Shown here in pieces: positions 1 to 12,363 of a stretch of 64,000 nt of DNA; the stretch's first letter is position 1, and each line of letters opens with the position of its first letter. Source of the DNA: Neorhizobium lilium. GTDB taxonomy: Bacteria > Pseudomonadota > Alphaproteobacteria > Rhizobiales > Rhizobiaceae. The translations under genes and the position numbers were made by a program. The stretch spans positions 1 through 64,000 of the forward strand of contig NZ_SBIP01000008.1 in NCBI RefSeq assembly GCF_004053875.1, in the 5' to 3' direction. Under the pieces are notes generated by a model that searched no databases, was not told where the DNA came from, and saw only the letters and a program-made list of their open reading frames with translations.

Positions 1-483
1 AAAATGCCAATCTCTCTTGGATTTCTTCAGAACGAAGAACTTCGTCGCTAGCAGCGCCGCCGCCCTCGTCAGTGAGCGGCGTTATAGTCCTACACATTTT
101 CAACGTCAACATACTTTTTCGCAAAACCTCAACAAAACAAATAAGCCTCTGATTTATAACGGTAATCTACCCGAAGCCACGGCGCAAAACCCCAAAACCC
201 TGCTTGCAGCACTAAAAACCTCCTTAAGACATGGCAACACGCCCGCTTTGCCGAGAGCGGTTAAAGTCGTGATAACTGCAGGCAATTGCGCCCACACAAT
301 TCCACATTCTGATGGTTACCATTGGTCATGAAGAAATCGGCCGGCAGGCATTCGTGACCTGCGGCAAGGCCCCATGATTTGACTCTCCTCCTCGAAAGGG
401 GCACATGGTTGACCCAAGGTTCCTCACGCAGAATGATGAATTGCATGCGGTATAACGAGTTTCTGGGACTGGTTTAGACAAGC
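1..483. other. Leading intergenic region, no convincing gene
   Basis: I see no credible coding sequence here. The open frames that exist lack a good ribosome-binding site and have unconvincing composition. The first 250 bases are A+T-richer than the rest of the window. The last 80 bases must hold the promoter of the peptidase gene at 484. A weak candidate is TTGACC at 409-414 followed 17 bases later by AATGAT; a TATAAC at 451-456 is an alternative -10. The window starts inside this gap, so the upstream neighbour is unknown. Confidence 0.5.
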
Positions 484-2421
484 ATGAACACCGCCCGAAG
501 CATGATCCGCTCGCTTGGCAACGAGCCGCCTATCCTGGCCGATGGCCGCCGGGCGCCGGATCGTCGTGAGATTTCGCTTCGCTGGCTGTCCGGCACATTC
601 CTGACCGGGATCACCTCTTCCATTCTGATGGGCGTCGCGTTGTTTGCAGCGCTTGATGGCCGTCAACAACTGGCCACGCCTGCTGAAGCTTCCGTTCCGC
701 TTGCCGATACCGGGCATGACGACACCGCCTCCCGCGGCAAAAGACTGCTCGCCGGCAACATCGTGGCCATGCCGACAGACCGCAAGATCATGGAAGTCTC
801 TACTGTCGTTCACGAAGGCAATAAGGAAGTCGTCCGGCGCAAGCCGTTTGCGCATGTGAAGATGAACCTTGCCGTCAATCACGTGGCACCGGAGGCTTAC
901 CCGTCCTTCGATCCCTTGAGCATATTCGTCTCCGACGAGGCACCTCCTCCGCCATCGAACCGCACCGGCGTCATCTACGGCTCCAACGTGGAGTCCGAGG
1001 TCAGCTTGCAGACGGTGGCTTTCCCGACCAAAGGCTCCAACCTTCCTTATGCGGCGTCCATGACGCTGGAGGAAGTGGAGGAGAACGTCCGCTCCAACGG
1101 CTCGGTCCTGACCTCGGGCAATGCGCAGCTTTCCGCGCTCTATTACGTCGATCCTCAACGCTTCTCATCGGCTGGCGACGATGTGGATGTGACATCCGGC
1201 ATCTCGGCCCGTGTGGTAGAGGAGAACATGTCGGTTTCGACGCCCGAGCCGATCACGTCTCACACCCGTGAATATGCCGACGACGTCATTCCGGTCCGCC
1301 GACAGATGACCGTTGTGGAAGCCATGACGGAGGTCGGCTACCCCGACAACAAGGCCCGCGAAATTTCCGGCTACCTACAGGGGCGCGTCGGCCAGCCCGG
1401 CCTGATCCCTGGAGATGTCCTACGGATCGGCGTCATCCAGGAAGGCCAGATGGTGCTGGTCGTGCGCGCCAGCGTCTATCGTCGAGGTTCCCATCTGGTG
1501 ACGGTCGCGGCAGACGATCACAACCATTTCGTGGATGCGCAGGAACCTGCCATGCTGGATGCCGTGGCGAGCGCCTTCAGCGACCAGCCGCCTCAAGTCA
1601 TGGCCGGACGGGAATTGCCCAGCGTCTATGACGGAATTTATCGCGCTGCGCTTTCTTATGGGATGAGCAAGGAAATGACGGCACTGGTGGTGAAGCTGCT
1701 GGCAAGCAGTGTCGATCTCCAGGCCCAGTTGAAGCCGACGGATTCCATTGAAGCCTTCTTCTCCGTCGCAGACGAAAAGGGTCAGGCGACGAAAGATTCT
1801 GAGCTCCTCTTCGTGAATGCTCATTTTGGCGACACGTCCACCCGCTTCTACCGCTTCCAGGATGCGGACGATGATTCAGTCGACTACTTCGATCAGGATG
1901 GCCGCAGCATCCGACAATTCCTCTTGCGCAATCCTTTGCCCAATGGGCGCATGACCTCTGGTTTCGGCATGCGCCGCCATCCGCTGCTCGGCTATTCGCG
2001 CATGCACACGGGAACGGACTGGGCAGCCCCTCGTGGCACCCCGATCATTGCCGCCGGTAACGGCATCGTGGAAAAGGCAGGCTGGGATTCCGGCGGTTAT
2101 GGCAACCAGACCCTGATCCGCCACGCCAACGGCTACGTCTCATCCTATAATCACCAAAGCGCCATCGCGCCCAACGTGCGGGAAGGTGCCAAGGTTACCC
2201 AAGGCCAGGTCATCGGCTATGTGGGAACGAGCGGAGAATCGACTGGCGCTCATCTCCATTACGAGCTCATCGTGAATGGCACCAAGGTGGATCCGATGAA
2301 GGTCCGTTTGCCTGGCGGCCAGTCGTTGAAGGGCGAGGCGCTTGCGAAATTCGAGGGTGAGCGGAAACGCATCGACGCCTTCCTCAACAATCCGAAGCCG
2401 GACGAAGTCGCAAGTCGATAA
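484..2421 (+). CDS. Membrane-anchored M23 (LytM-type) peptidoglycan endopeptidase
   Basis: The 645-residue product has a cytoplasmic N-terminus, one membrane segment at about residues 34-57, a long periplasmic region and a C-terminal M23 peptidase domain. The zinc-binding pattern is present: H508 and D512 in MHTGTD, and the HLH motif at H590 and H592. M23 enzymes cut peptide cross-links in peptidoglycan, or activate amidases when degenerate; here the metal ligands are intact. Length and architecture resemble rhizobial RgsM, a peptidase needed for polar growth, but that assignment is from memory of the family and is not proven. The gene stands alone, converging on clpB across a shared terminator. 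Confidence 0.9.
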   Translation: MNTARSMIRSLGNEPPILADGRRAPDRREISLRWLSGTFLTGITSSILMGVALFAALDGRQQLATPAEASVPLADTGHDDTASRGKRLLAGNIVAMPTDRKIMEVSTVVHEGNKEVVRRKPFAHVKMNLAVNHVAPEAYPSFDPLSIFVSDEAPPPPSNRTGVIYGSNVESEVSLQTVAFPTKGSNLPYAASMTLEEVEENVRSNGSVLTSGNAQLSALYYVDPQRFSSAGDDVDVTSGISARVVEENMSVSTPEPITSHTREYADDVIPVRRQMTVVEAMTEVGYPDNKAREISGYLQGRVGQPGLIPGDVLRIGVIQEGQMVLVVRASVYRRGSHLVTVAADDHNHFVDAQEPAMLDAVASAFSDQPPQVMAGRELPSVYDGIYRAALSYGMSKEMTALVVKLLASSVDLQAQLKPTDSIEAFFSVADEKGQATKDSELLFVNAHFGDTSTRFYRFQDADDDSVDYFDQDGRSIRQFLLRNPLPNGRMTSGFGMRRHPLLGYSRMHTGTDWAAPRGTPIIAAGNGIVEKAGWDSGGYGNQTLIRHANGYVSSYNHQSAIAPNVREGAKVTQGQVIGYVGTSGESTGAHLHYELIVNGTKVDPMKVRLPGGQSLKGEALAKFEGERKRIDAFLNNPKPDEVASR

Positions 2422-2463
2422 AGCGCCGCCTGAACGGTTGCGAAGCACCTCGTAGTTCCTAAA

Positions 2464-2502
2464 ACAAAAATGCCGCGCCAGAAGAAATCCGGCGCGGCAT
2501 TC
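2464..2502 (-). terminator. Rho-independent terminator of clpB, probably bidirectional
   Basis: An 11-bp perfect stem (AATGCCGCGCC at 2469-2479 pairing with 2491-2501) lies between the convergent peptidase gene and clpB. The run of A before the stem on the plus strand gives a U-tract after the stem in the clpB transcript. The plus-strand side is followed only by TCTCG, so termination from that side would be weaker. Confidence 0.8.
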
Positions 2503-2523
2503 TCGTGTTCGAGTGAGGTCGCT

Positions 2524-5127
<2,604 letters not shown>

Positions 5128-5366
5128 AGTTATACCTCCTGGCTCGCCCTGCCCTTATAAGGCACAGGCCGATGATTGAGATTGAGCTCCCTCAAAGGCA
5201 AGCTCTGCCGAATGCTCGGCTTCCACAAAAATATGGGAGGGGATGTCGTGATTTTAAAGACGGCAGCTTGCGCATTTCACCAAGGCCTTGGGAAGGGTGT
5301 GTGCGTTGCCGTGATGGTAAAAAGCAGGTGTTCCTGGAACGCGTCTTCCGCACCATCTTCAAACGC

Positions 5367-5394
5367 AAAAACTCCGGCTCTTGGCCGGAGTTTT
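5367..5394 (-). terminator. Rho-independent terminator of the DUF4167 gene
   Basis: An 8-bp perfect stem (ACTCCGGC at 5371-5378 with 5384-5391) is flanked by AAAA on the left and TTTT on the right, so it can stop transcription in both directions. It sits 28 bases after the DUF4167 stop codon, in the gap in front of clpB. Confidence 0.8.
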
Positions 5395-5421
5395 CTTGGA
5401 TATGCGAACCTAAAACTAGGT

Positions 5422-6267
5422 TTATTCGCCGGCCGCTTCGGCCAAAGCAGGCTGATCGTCGCCGGATGCTTCACCTTCTTCAGCGCCAGCTTCGCCACGA
5501 CGCGGGCGCCGTGGACGGTTGCCGGCATTGCGACGACGACGGGGCGCGGCTTCCGCCTGTGCTTCTTCTTCGACAGCAACTTCTGCAGGCGTACCTTCGA
5601 TTACCGGCTGCGGGCCATCCGGATCGGCCACGGGGGCGGAAATCTCGGCAGGCTGCTGGTTCGGCTGCTGCACGACACGTTCCGGGCGGTCCGGCCGGCG
5701 TTCACGGCGCGGCTCACGGCGGTTTTCACGCGGCGGCTGCTCGCGGCCTTCAGAAACCTGACCCTGAGGAGTGCCCGAGGCCTGCTGGCCGCCCTGGCCC
5801 TGGATATTCTGGCCCTGGGTGTGCTGCTCTCGGCGAGGCTGCTCGTCCATGCCGGGCTGCGGCGCGTATCCGAAATCGTCACCGTCCGAGCCGTCCAGAT
5901 CGTCCTGGTCCAGCACGTTTCCGTCGCGATCCTGCATTTCACCACGTTCGTCACGCGGGAAGCGATCCTGCATCTGAGCCTGCGCGGCCGCAATAATGCG
6001 GTTATAGTGTTCGGCGTGCTGCAGATAGTTTTCCGCCATGACACGGTCGCCGGAACTCTGGGCGTCGCGTGCGAGCGTCGAATACTTTTCGGCGATGTGC
6101 TGAGCAGTTCCGCGGATCTTCACATCGGGACCGGAACTATCGTAGGTCCGGCTGAGCGGGTTGCCGCCCTTGCGATTGAAGTTGTTATTGCCTCCGCCGC
6201 TGCCACCGTTGTTATTATTATTGGTACCGCGACCTCGACCGCGTTTATTCTGCTGTCCTGGCCTCAT
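5422..6267 (-). CDS. DUF4167 family protein, RNA-binding-like
   Basis: The 281-residue protein starts with a basic, Arg/Gly-rich and Asn-rich stretch (residues about 5-35, including a run of five Asn) followed by the conserved DUF4167 domain (about 35-110) that contains the helix pair around IAEKYSTLARDA and YLQHAEHYNRI. The remainder is low-complexity, Gln/Pro/Arg/Glu-rich and probably disordered. The family is alphaproteobacterial and sits next to prmC/prfA in many genomes. Its function is not established. The RGG-like N-terminus suggests nucleic-acid binding, which is inference. The gene ends at a clear terminator (5367-5394). Confidence 0.88.
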   Translation of the reverse strand: MRPGQQNKRGRGRGTNNNNNGGSGGGNNNFNRKGGNPLSRTYDSSGPDVKIRGTAQHIAEKYSTLARDAQSSGDRVMAENYLQHAEHYNRIIAAAQAQMQDRFPRDERGEMQDRDGNVLDQDDLDGSDGDDFGYAPQPGMDEQPRREQHTQGQNIQGQGGQQASGTPQGQVSEGREQPPRENRREPRRERRPDRPERVVQQPNQQPAEISAPVADPDGPQPVIEGTPAEVAVEEEAQAEAAPRRRRNAGNRPRRPRRGEAGAEEGEASGDDQPALAEAAGE

Positions 6268-6565
6268 CTATCCTTCACCAACTCTCTGTCTTCGCTGATA
6301 GGGTCACGCGGTCCGGCACTCAAAGCCGTAGCAGGACTTCGCGTGAAGCGCGCAGATCGACCCAGGCGGCCTGCCGCATTCAAAGTTAAATTAACTGATT
6401 CACGCACCGGAATTTGTTCAACCTTCGCAAACCTTCGAAAAGGCATGGAACAGGGTTGACCTGTAACCCGAACGAATCGCTGTTCATTCTCAGCCGCCCC
6501 GATGCGTGCCTTCAAGCTATCCCGCTTCCTTCTGGATTCCAAGCCTTTTCTTTTGCTATGCAATA
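6268..6565. other. Intergenic region between prmC and the DUF4167 gene
   Basis: This 298-base gap holds the upstream region of the leftward DUF4167 gene. It contains a small A+T-rich palindrome, GTTAAATTAAC, near 6384. I see no gene, no convincing terminator and no well-spaced -35/-10 pair. Confidence 0.5.
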
Positions 6566-7429
6566 TCAACGATTGCGAAGCTTGAAGATGAGGGCGCGAT
6601 CATTTCCACCATAGTCACGTTCAGCTTGCGCTACGATGAATTCGGCGGAAGTAAATATCTCCGTGACGGCAAGTTGCTGGTCGAAACCTATCTCTACTCC
6701 AATCAGGCCTTCCGGCTCGAGAAAACGGGCCGCATCAGCGGCGATGTCTCGATAGGGATAGAGACCATCCGGGCCACCATCCAAGGCAGCCAGCGGATCG
6801 AAGTTGCGAACTTCAGGATCCAGTCTAGGGATAACATCGCTACGTATATAAGGCGGATTTGACACGATTATGTCAAACCGCTCCGAAACATTGTCGAACC
6901 ACCGGCTGCGGAGCGTGCCGAACCGGTCACCAAGTCCCAAGCGTTCCGCATTCCGTTGCGCCGTTGCAAGCGCATCTTCCGATATATCCGTTCCGACACC
7001 GCTTGCAGCCGGAATTTCCTTGAGCAGTGCCAGAAGGATTGCGCCGGTGCCGGTGCCGAGATCCAGAATACGGGCAGAACCCTTGTCCATCACGATGCGC
7101 CGCAAATGCGGGATCATCGCATCGACAAGAACTTCCGTGTCCGGCCGGGGCTCCAGCGTTTCGCGTGAGATCAGAAGATCCATCCCATGAAACTCGCGTG
7201 ATCCCAATATGCGGTGAACCGGCTCGCGTTTCAATCGCCGCCCGATCGCCACCTCGATCAGGGCCTCTTCCTCTTCGGTGAGGACGCGATCGCCACCAAC
7301 GAAAACTTCCGTCGGCGAAAGCTTGAGCAGACCGGCCAGGAGCAGCCGCGCCTCGATGCCAGCATCAGCCAGCTCAGCCTCGGAAAACCGGCTGCGAGCT
7401 TCCATCACAGCCGCAGCAAGGGTCGTCAT
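6566..7429 (-). CDS. prmC: Peptide chain release factor N5-glutamine methyltransferase
   Basis: PrmC methylates the glutamine of the GGQ motif in release factors, raising termination efficiency. The 287-residue protein has the N-terminal helical domain, a SAM-binding signature (LDLGTGTGAI, about residues 122-131) and the catalytic NPPY motif (about residue 190) that binds the target glutamine. Its start codon overlaps the prfA stop by four bases (ATGA), so it is translationally coupled to its own substrate's gene. Length is typical. Confidence 0.97.
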   Translation of the reverse strand: MTTLAAAVMEARSRFSEAELADAGIEARLLLAGLLKLSPTEVFVGGDRVLTEEEEALIEVAIGRRLKREPVHRILGSREFHGMDLLISRETLEPRPDTEVLVDAMIPHLRRIVMDKGSARILDLGTGTGAILLALLKEIPAASGVGTDISEDALATAQRNAERLGLGDRFGTLRSRWFDNVSERFDIIVSNPPYIRSDVIPRLDPEVRNFDPLAALDGGPDGLYPYRDIAADAARFLEPEGLIGVEIGFDQQLAVTEIFTSAEFIVAQAERDYGGNDRALIFKLRNR

Positions 7430-8508
7430 CCCTGGATCTCGCTTAGCTGCGCCAATTGCCCGGCCTGATAGTCCGCGATCAGGGCATCGACCATTTCATC
7501 GATGTCTCCTTCGATCATCTTGTCCAGCTTGTAGAGGGTCAGGTTGATGCGGTGATCGGTAATCCGACCCTGCGGGAAGTTGTAGGTGCGGATGCGCTCG
7601 GAACGGTCACCGGAGCCGACCTGGCTCTTGCGGTTCGCCGACCGTTCGCTGTCGATCTTCTGCCGCTCCATGTCGTAGAGACGAGAGCGCAGCACCTGCA
7701 TGGCCTTTGCCCTGTTCTGATGCTGGGACTTCTCCGAACTGGTGACGACGATGCCGCTTGGCATATGCGTGATCCGAACCGCGGAGTCTGTCGTGTTGAC
7801 GTGCTGACCGCCGGCGCCGGACGACCGCATGGTATCGATGCGGATATCCTCCGCGCGGATCTCGATGTCGATATCCTCAGCCTCCGGCAGCACGGCGACG
7901 GTCGCCGCAGACGTATGGATGCGTCCTTGGGTTTCCGTGTCGGGCACTCGCTGCACGCGGTGAACCCCGGATTCGAACTTGAGCTTGGAAAAAACGCCGC
8001 GCCCGGTAACGGTCGCGATGATTTCCTTGTAGCCGCCCGCTTCCCCTTCGCTGGCAGACAGAACTTCGACCTTCCAGCCTTTGGTCGCCGCGTAGCGCTC
8101 ATACATCCGGAAGAGATCGCCGGCAAAAAGGGCGGCCTCGTTGCCTCCCGTCCCCGCCCGGATTTCCAGGATAGCGCTTTTCTCGTCGGCGGCATCCTTG
8201 GGCAGGAGCAGGATCTGCATGTCCTTTTCCAGCCCCTCTATCTTCTCCTCGGCTTCCGGAAGCTCCAGTTCCGCCAGCTCGCGCATGTCGCGATCCGTCG
8301 TCTTGTCCGAAAGCATGGCCTTCAGATCGGCCACTTCCCCAAGCGTCTTTTCATACTCGCGGATTTTGCGCACGACCGGCTGCAGCTCGGAGTATTCGGA
8401 GGCGAGCTTCACGTAAACGTCGGCCGCCGGCCCTTCGGACATGCGCGCCTCGATCTCGCCGAAGCGGCGTTCCAACTCGCGCATTTTTTCGACAGGAAGC
8501 TTCGCCAC
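7426..8508 (-). CDS. prfA: Peptide chain release factor 1
   Basis: RF1 recognises UAA and UAG stop codons and triggers peptide release on the ribosome. The 360-residue protein has the GGQ motif in the context SSGAGGQHVN (about residue 233), which enters the peptidyl-transferase centre. Its length is the family standard. It is the first gene of the prfA-prmC pair, about 30 bases downstream of ptsP, so the three may be cotranscribed. Confidence 0.98.
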   Translation of the reverse strand: MAKLPVEKMRELERRFGEIEARMSEGPAADVYVKLASEYSELQPVVRKIREYEKTLGEVADLKAMLSDKTTDRDMRELAELELPEAEEKIEGLEKDMQILLLPKDAADEKSAILEIRAGTGGNEAALFAGDLFRMYERYAATKGWKVEVLSASEGEAGGYKEIIATVTGRGVFSKLKFESGVHRVQRVPDTETQGRIHTSAATVAVLPEAEDIDIEIRAEDIRIDTMRSSGAGGQHVNTTDSAVRITHMPSGIVVTSSEKSQHQNRAKAMQVLRSRLYDMERQKIDSERSANRKSQVGSGDRSERIRTYNFPQGRITDHRINLTLYKLDKMIEGDIDEMVDALIADYQAGQLAQLSEIQG

Positions 8509-8538
8509 CTTTTGTGTGCTCCGTATTCTTTTATACCG

Positions 8539-10812
8539 CTAGAGCGGGATGTTGTTGGCTTCGGCGAACTTCATGAGCAGGTCGCGGATCGGAATCGAGG
8601 AACGCCCGTCGTCGAGGGCGGCGTTCAGCTCCGAGGCCAGTTGCTCCACATTCAACCCCAGAAGCATGGCCTTCACCGGGCCAATCGATGTCGCAGCCAT
8701 CGAAACGGACCGGAAACCGATACCGATCAGCGCCATGGCAGAAAGCGGCTTTCCTGCCATTTCGCCACACAGCGTGACGGATGTGTTGTTGCGTTCGCCG
8801 GCCCTGGCGATGTCACGGAGGATGCGCAGGAAAGGCTTGCCGAGCGTATCGAACCGATCCGCCACTCGGGCATTGCCGCGATCTGCCGCCATGGCGAACT
8901 GGAACAGATCGTTCGAGCCGACCGACACGAAATCCACTTCCGCCATCAATTCGTCCAGCTGCCACATCAGCGCCGGCACTTCCAGCATAGCGCCGAATTG
9001 CAGCTTGCGTGGCAGGCTGTGACCGAACTTGGAAAGATGCTGGACTTCCTTCTGCATCAAGTCGCGGACGGCATGGATTTCCGAAACCTCCGTCACCATC
9101 GGAAGCATCATTTTCAGCTCTGCGCCTGCCGACGCACGCAGCAGCGCACGCAGTTGCGTCCGCAAGAGGCCCGGCCTGTCGAGTGACAACCGTATGGCGC
9201 GCCAGCCGAGGGCCGGATTTTCTTCTTCTTGCGCCCGGAAATAAGGCACGACCTTATCGCCGCCGATATCCAGCGTTCGGAAGGTGACCGGCCGTCCGCC
9301 CGCCTGCTTCAGTACGTTGCGGTAAAAGCTTTCCTGCTCCTCCAGCTTCGGCATGGTGGATGCGATCATGAACTGAAGCTCTGTGCGGAACAGCCCGATG
9401 CCGCTCGCACCCGACTCCGCCAACTGCGGCAGATCGACGAGAAGCCCCGCATTCATCTGAAGGTTGATCCGCTTGCCATCCTTTGTAATCGGCTCCACCA
9501 GGCGAAGCGCGCGGAACTGTTCCTGGCGACGGGCGCGCAGGCGAACCTTTTCCTCGTAGGCCTTCTGCAGGTCCGACATCGGCCGCAAGTGGACCTGTCC
9601 GTCGTCGCCGTCGATAATGATGGGGTCGCCGTTTTCAGCCAGCGCCACCACGCCGGTCGCCTGGCCCACCACCGGAATGCCCATGGCCCTTGCAACGATA
9701 ACGACATGGCTCGTCACCGCGCCGTCTTCCAGGATCAGGCCGCGCAAGCGATCCCGCGGATAGTCCAGAAGTTCTGCCGCACCCATGGCGCGCGCGAGGA
9801 TAATCGCATCGACGGGGAAGTTTTCATCGCCGACGCGGCCGGTGAAACCGGTGAGCTGGCGCAGCAGGCGGTTCGCAAGATCGTCGAAATCATGCATCCG
9901 CTCCCTGAGATAGGGATCGGTAAGGCGCATCATGCGGGCTTTGGTGTCGCTCTGGACTTTTTCGACCGCGGCTTCCGCCGTCAGGCCGTTCCGGATCGCC
10001 TCCTCCATGCGCCGCACCCAGCCCTGGTCGTGGGCGAACATTCGGTAGGTTTCCAGAACCTCGCGATGCTCTCCCTCCATGGAAACTTCGCGGCGCGACA
10101 GCATGTCGTCAATCGAAATGCGCAAGGACCCCAGCGCTTCCGCAAGACGCTTGATTTCCTTATCGGCATCTTCGTTCAGAAGGTTCGTGACCACGATGCG
10201 CGGCTCGTGCAGAACCACATGACCGAGGCCGATACCTTCGTTATAGCCGTCTCCGTTGATGGTGACGGCGCGAGTGAGATCGAGCTCCAGCCCGGGTCGC
10301 GTAATCTTCTTGAGCTCGCCGGTGGCAATCATCTCGGCGATGACCATCGCCGTCGTTTCGAGAGCCTCGAGCTCGTCCTCGCGGTAGTTGCGGCTCGCCT
10401 TGTTCTGGACGACCAGAACGCCGAGCGTACGGCCAGCCCGCAGGATCGGAACACCGAGGAAGGAGTGGTAGATTTCTTCACCGGTCTCGGGAAGGTAGCG
10501 GAAGGCGGGATGGGCCTGAGCGTCCGAAAGATTGAGCGGTTGAGCCGAGGCGGCGATCGTGCCGACGAGGCCCTGCCCCATCTTCAGTTGCGAAAGATGC
10601 ACCGCCTCCTTGTTGAGGCCTTCTGTTGCGTAGAGTTCCAGGACACCGTCAGACCGCAACACATAAACGGAGCATACCTCCGCCACCATGTTGCTGGCGA
10701 TTTGACGGACGATCCTATCCAGGCGCTCTTGGGGCTCGAGCGGCTCCGCCATCAACTCGCGCAGCCGCTTCAAAAGCACGCGCGGACCTGCCGACAGGTC
10801 TCTCATCGGCAT
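8539..10812 (-). CDS. ptsP: Phosphoenolpyruvate-protein phosphotransferase PtsP (nitrogen PTS enzyme I)
   Basis: PtsP takes phosphate from phosphoenolpyruvate and passes it to NPr and then EIIANtr, a regulatory chain linked to nitrogen status and potassium transport in rhizobia. The sequence shows an N-terminal GAF domain (about residues 1-165), which separates it from sugar-PTS enzyme I, then the PEP-utiliser N-terminal and mobile domains with the phosphohistidine in the TSHVVIVAR segment, and a C-terminal TIM barrel. I chose the ATG at 10812, preceded five bases earlier by GGAG. An ATG two codons later gives the usual 755 residues, and a GTG at 10872 would add 20 unsupported residues. It lies between lysC and prfA, all leftward. 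Confidence 0.95.
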   Translation of the reverse strand: MPMRDLSAGPRVLLKRLRELMAEPLEPQERLDRIVRQIASNMVAEVCSVYVLRSDGVLELYATEGLNKEAVHLSQLKMGQGLVGTIAASAQPLNLSDAQAHPAFRYLPETGEEIYHSFLGVPILRAGRTLGVLVVQNKASRNYREDELEALETTAMVIAEMIATGELKKITRPGLELDLTRAVTINGDGYNEGIGLGHVVLHEPRIVVTNLLNEDADKEIKRLAEALGSLRISIDDMLSRREVSMEGEHREVLETYRMFAHDQGWVRRMEEAIRNGLTAEAAVEKVQSDTKARMMRLTDPYLRERMHDFDDLANRLLRQLTGFTGRVGDENFPVDAIILARAMGAAELLDYPRDRLRGLILEDGAVTSHVVIVARAMGIPVVGQATGVVALAENGDPIIIDGDDGQVHLRPMSDLQKAYEEKVRLRARRQEQFRALRLVEPITKDGKRINLQMNAGLLVDLPQLAESGASGIGLFRTELQFMIASTMPKLEEQESFYRNVLKQAGGRPVTFRTLDIGGDKVVPYFRAQEEENPALGWRAIRLSLDRPGLLRTQLRALLRASAGAELKMMLPMVTEVSEIHAVRDLMQKEVQHLSKFGHSLPRKLQFGAMLEVPALMWQLDELMAEVDFVSVGSNDLFQFAMAADRGNARVADRFDTLGKPFLRILRDIARAGERNNTSVTLCGEMAGKPLSAMALIGIGFRSVSMAATSIGPVKAMLLGLNVEQLASELNAALDDGRSSIPIRDLLMKFAEANNIPL

Positions 10813-10887
10813 GAGTTCTCCCGAAACAAGATCATCCTTCCGGAAGACGGCGCGCCGCTGCTCACGACGCACTCGACCGGTTCACCT

Positions 10888-12162
10888 TTAACTCTTATCG
10901 AGACCGTAAGCGGAATGCAAAGTACGAACTGCAAGTTCGGAATAGGCGCCGTCGATCAGGATCGAAATCTTGATTTCGGACGTCGTGATCGCCTTGATGT
11001 TGATCGATTTTTCAGCAAGTGCCTTGAAGGCCAGCGCTGCCACGCCGGCATGGCTGCGCATGCCGATGCCGATGACGGAAACCTTGGCCAGACCCGATTC
11101 GCTCTGGACGACGTCGAAGCCGATCTTTTCCTTATTGTCCTCCAGAACCTTGATGGCCTTCTGAACGTCGCCGTAAGGCACGGTGAAGGTCATGTCGGTC
11201 TTGGAACCGTCCTCGGAAATGTTCTGGACGATCATATCGACATTGATATGCGCTTCGGCCAGCGGTCCGAAAATGGCTGCCGAAACACCCGGACGGTCGG
11301 AAAGCCGCCGCAGCGAGATCTGTGCTTCATCCTTGGCAAAAGCGATGCCGGTGACGACTTCCTGTTCCACGATTTCTTCCTCGTCGCAAATCAAAGTGCC
11401 GGGAGGATTGAGCAGGTCACCCATGCCCGGCGCATCTGGGTCCTCAAAACTGGAGCGTACGAAGGTGCGCACCTTGAATACCATGGCGAGCTCGACCGAA
11501 CGCACCTGCAGTACCTTCGATCCGAGCGACGCCATTTCCAGCATCTCCTCGAAGGACACTTTCTTCATGCGGCGCGCCTGCGGCACGATGCGCGGGTCTG
11601 TGGTGTAGACGCCATCCACGTCCGTGTAGATGTCGCAGCGGTCTGCCTTGACAGACGCCGCGATCGCGACGGCCGAAGTGTCGGAGCCGCCGCGGCCGAG
11701 CGTGGCGATACGATTGTCAGGCCCGATGCCCTGGAAGCCGGCAATGACGGCCACCTGGCCTTCGCCCATACGCTTGATGATTTCGGTTCCGTCGATCTCC
11801 ATGATGCGGGCGGCGCCATGGGAATTATCCGTGCGGATCGGGATCTGCCATCCCTGCCAGGAGCGCGCATTGATGCCCATGGATTGCAGCGCGATAGCAA
11901 CCAGACCCGACGTTACCTGCTCACCGGACGCGACGACCGTGTCGTACTCGCGAGCGTCATAGAAGGGGGAATTGGCACCGTTCGCTTTCGGCGTATCCTG
12001 CACCCAGGAAACCAGTTCATTGGTTTTCCCAGACATGGCCGAAACGACCACCGCCACTTCGTGGCCGGCCTCGACCTCGCGTTTCACATGGCGCGCAACG
12101 TTATGAATGCGTTCAAGATTAGCGACCGACGTGCCGCCGAACTTCATCACAATGCGAGCCAT
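10888..12162 (-). CDS. lysC: Aspartate kinase
   Basis: Aspartate kinase phosphorylates aspartate, the first step toward lysine, threonine and methionine. The 424-residue protein opens with the kinase motif MKFGGTSV and carries two C-terminal ACT domains (from about residue 265), the site of feedback inhibition. This is the monofunctional class. The start at MARIVMKFGG fits the family; an in-frame ATG five codons earlier is less likely. lysA, the last lysine gene, is elsewhere in the window at 39445. Confidence 0.97.
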   Translation of the reverse strand: MARIVMKFGGTSVANLERIHNVARHVKREVEAGHEVAVVVSAMSGKTNELVSWVQDTPKANGANSPFYDAREYDTVVASGEQVTSGLVAIALQSMGINARSWQGWQIPIRTDNSHGAARIMEIDGTEIIKRMGEGQVAVIAGFQGIGPDNRIATLGRGGSDTSAVAIAASVKADRCDIYTDVDGVYTTDPRIVPQARRMKKVSFEEMLEMASLGSKVLQVRSVELAMVFKVRTFVRSSFEDPDAPGMGDLLNPPGTLICDEEEIVEQEVVTGIAFAKDEAQISLRRLSDRPGVSAAIFGPLAEAHINVDMIVQNISEDGSKTDMTFTVPYGDVQKAIKVLEDNKEKIGFDVVQSESGLAKVSVIGIGMRSHAGVAALAFKALAEKSINIKAITTSEIKISILIDGAYSELAVRTLHSAYGLDKS

Positions 12163-12313
12163 ACCTGCCACTACCACCCATCGATTCCGGATTTGCCGGA
12201 AACGTATGCCTGACCAGCCCCTGTGCGGGGCACCGAATTGCGGCGTGTCTTATCGAAAAGGGGAAGGCCGTGCAATGGCAGCGCGTATGTGTTTTGGCCT
12301 GGGCACCCAAGAG

Positions 12314-12345
12314 AAAAAGGCGCGCCTCGATCGAGACGCGCCTTT
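12314..12345 (-). terminator. Terminator after the SH3-repeat gene
   Basis: An inverted repeat with AAGGCGCG and CTCGATCGAG elements (12317-12344) lies 20 bases past the stop codon of the SH3 gene. The plus-strand A-run before it becomes a U-run in the leftward transcript. The right arm CGCGCCTTT also gives a short U-tract for plus-strand reading. Confidence 0.7.
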
Positions 12346-12363
12346 CATCATGAATAGCTCGGT

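Noticed and set aside
17..331. A 104-codon frame at the left edge beginning at TTG
   Set aside because: No ribosome-binding site, A+T-rich low-complexity translation and no family resemblance; treated as non-coding.
5128..5200. RpoH heat-shock promoter upstream of clpB
   Set aside because: TTGAGG-like and CTTATA-like boxes exist but the spacing is about 28 bases, too long for this class.
6380..6395. GTTAAATTAAC palindrome as a CtrA site
   Set aside because: Spacing does not match TTAA-N7-TTAA and there is no further support.
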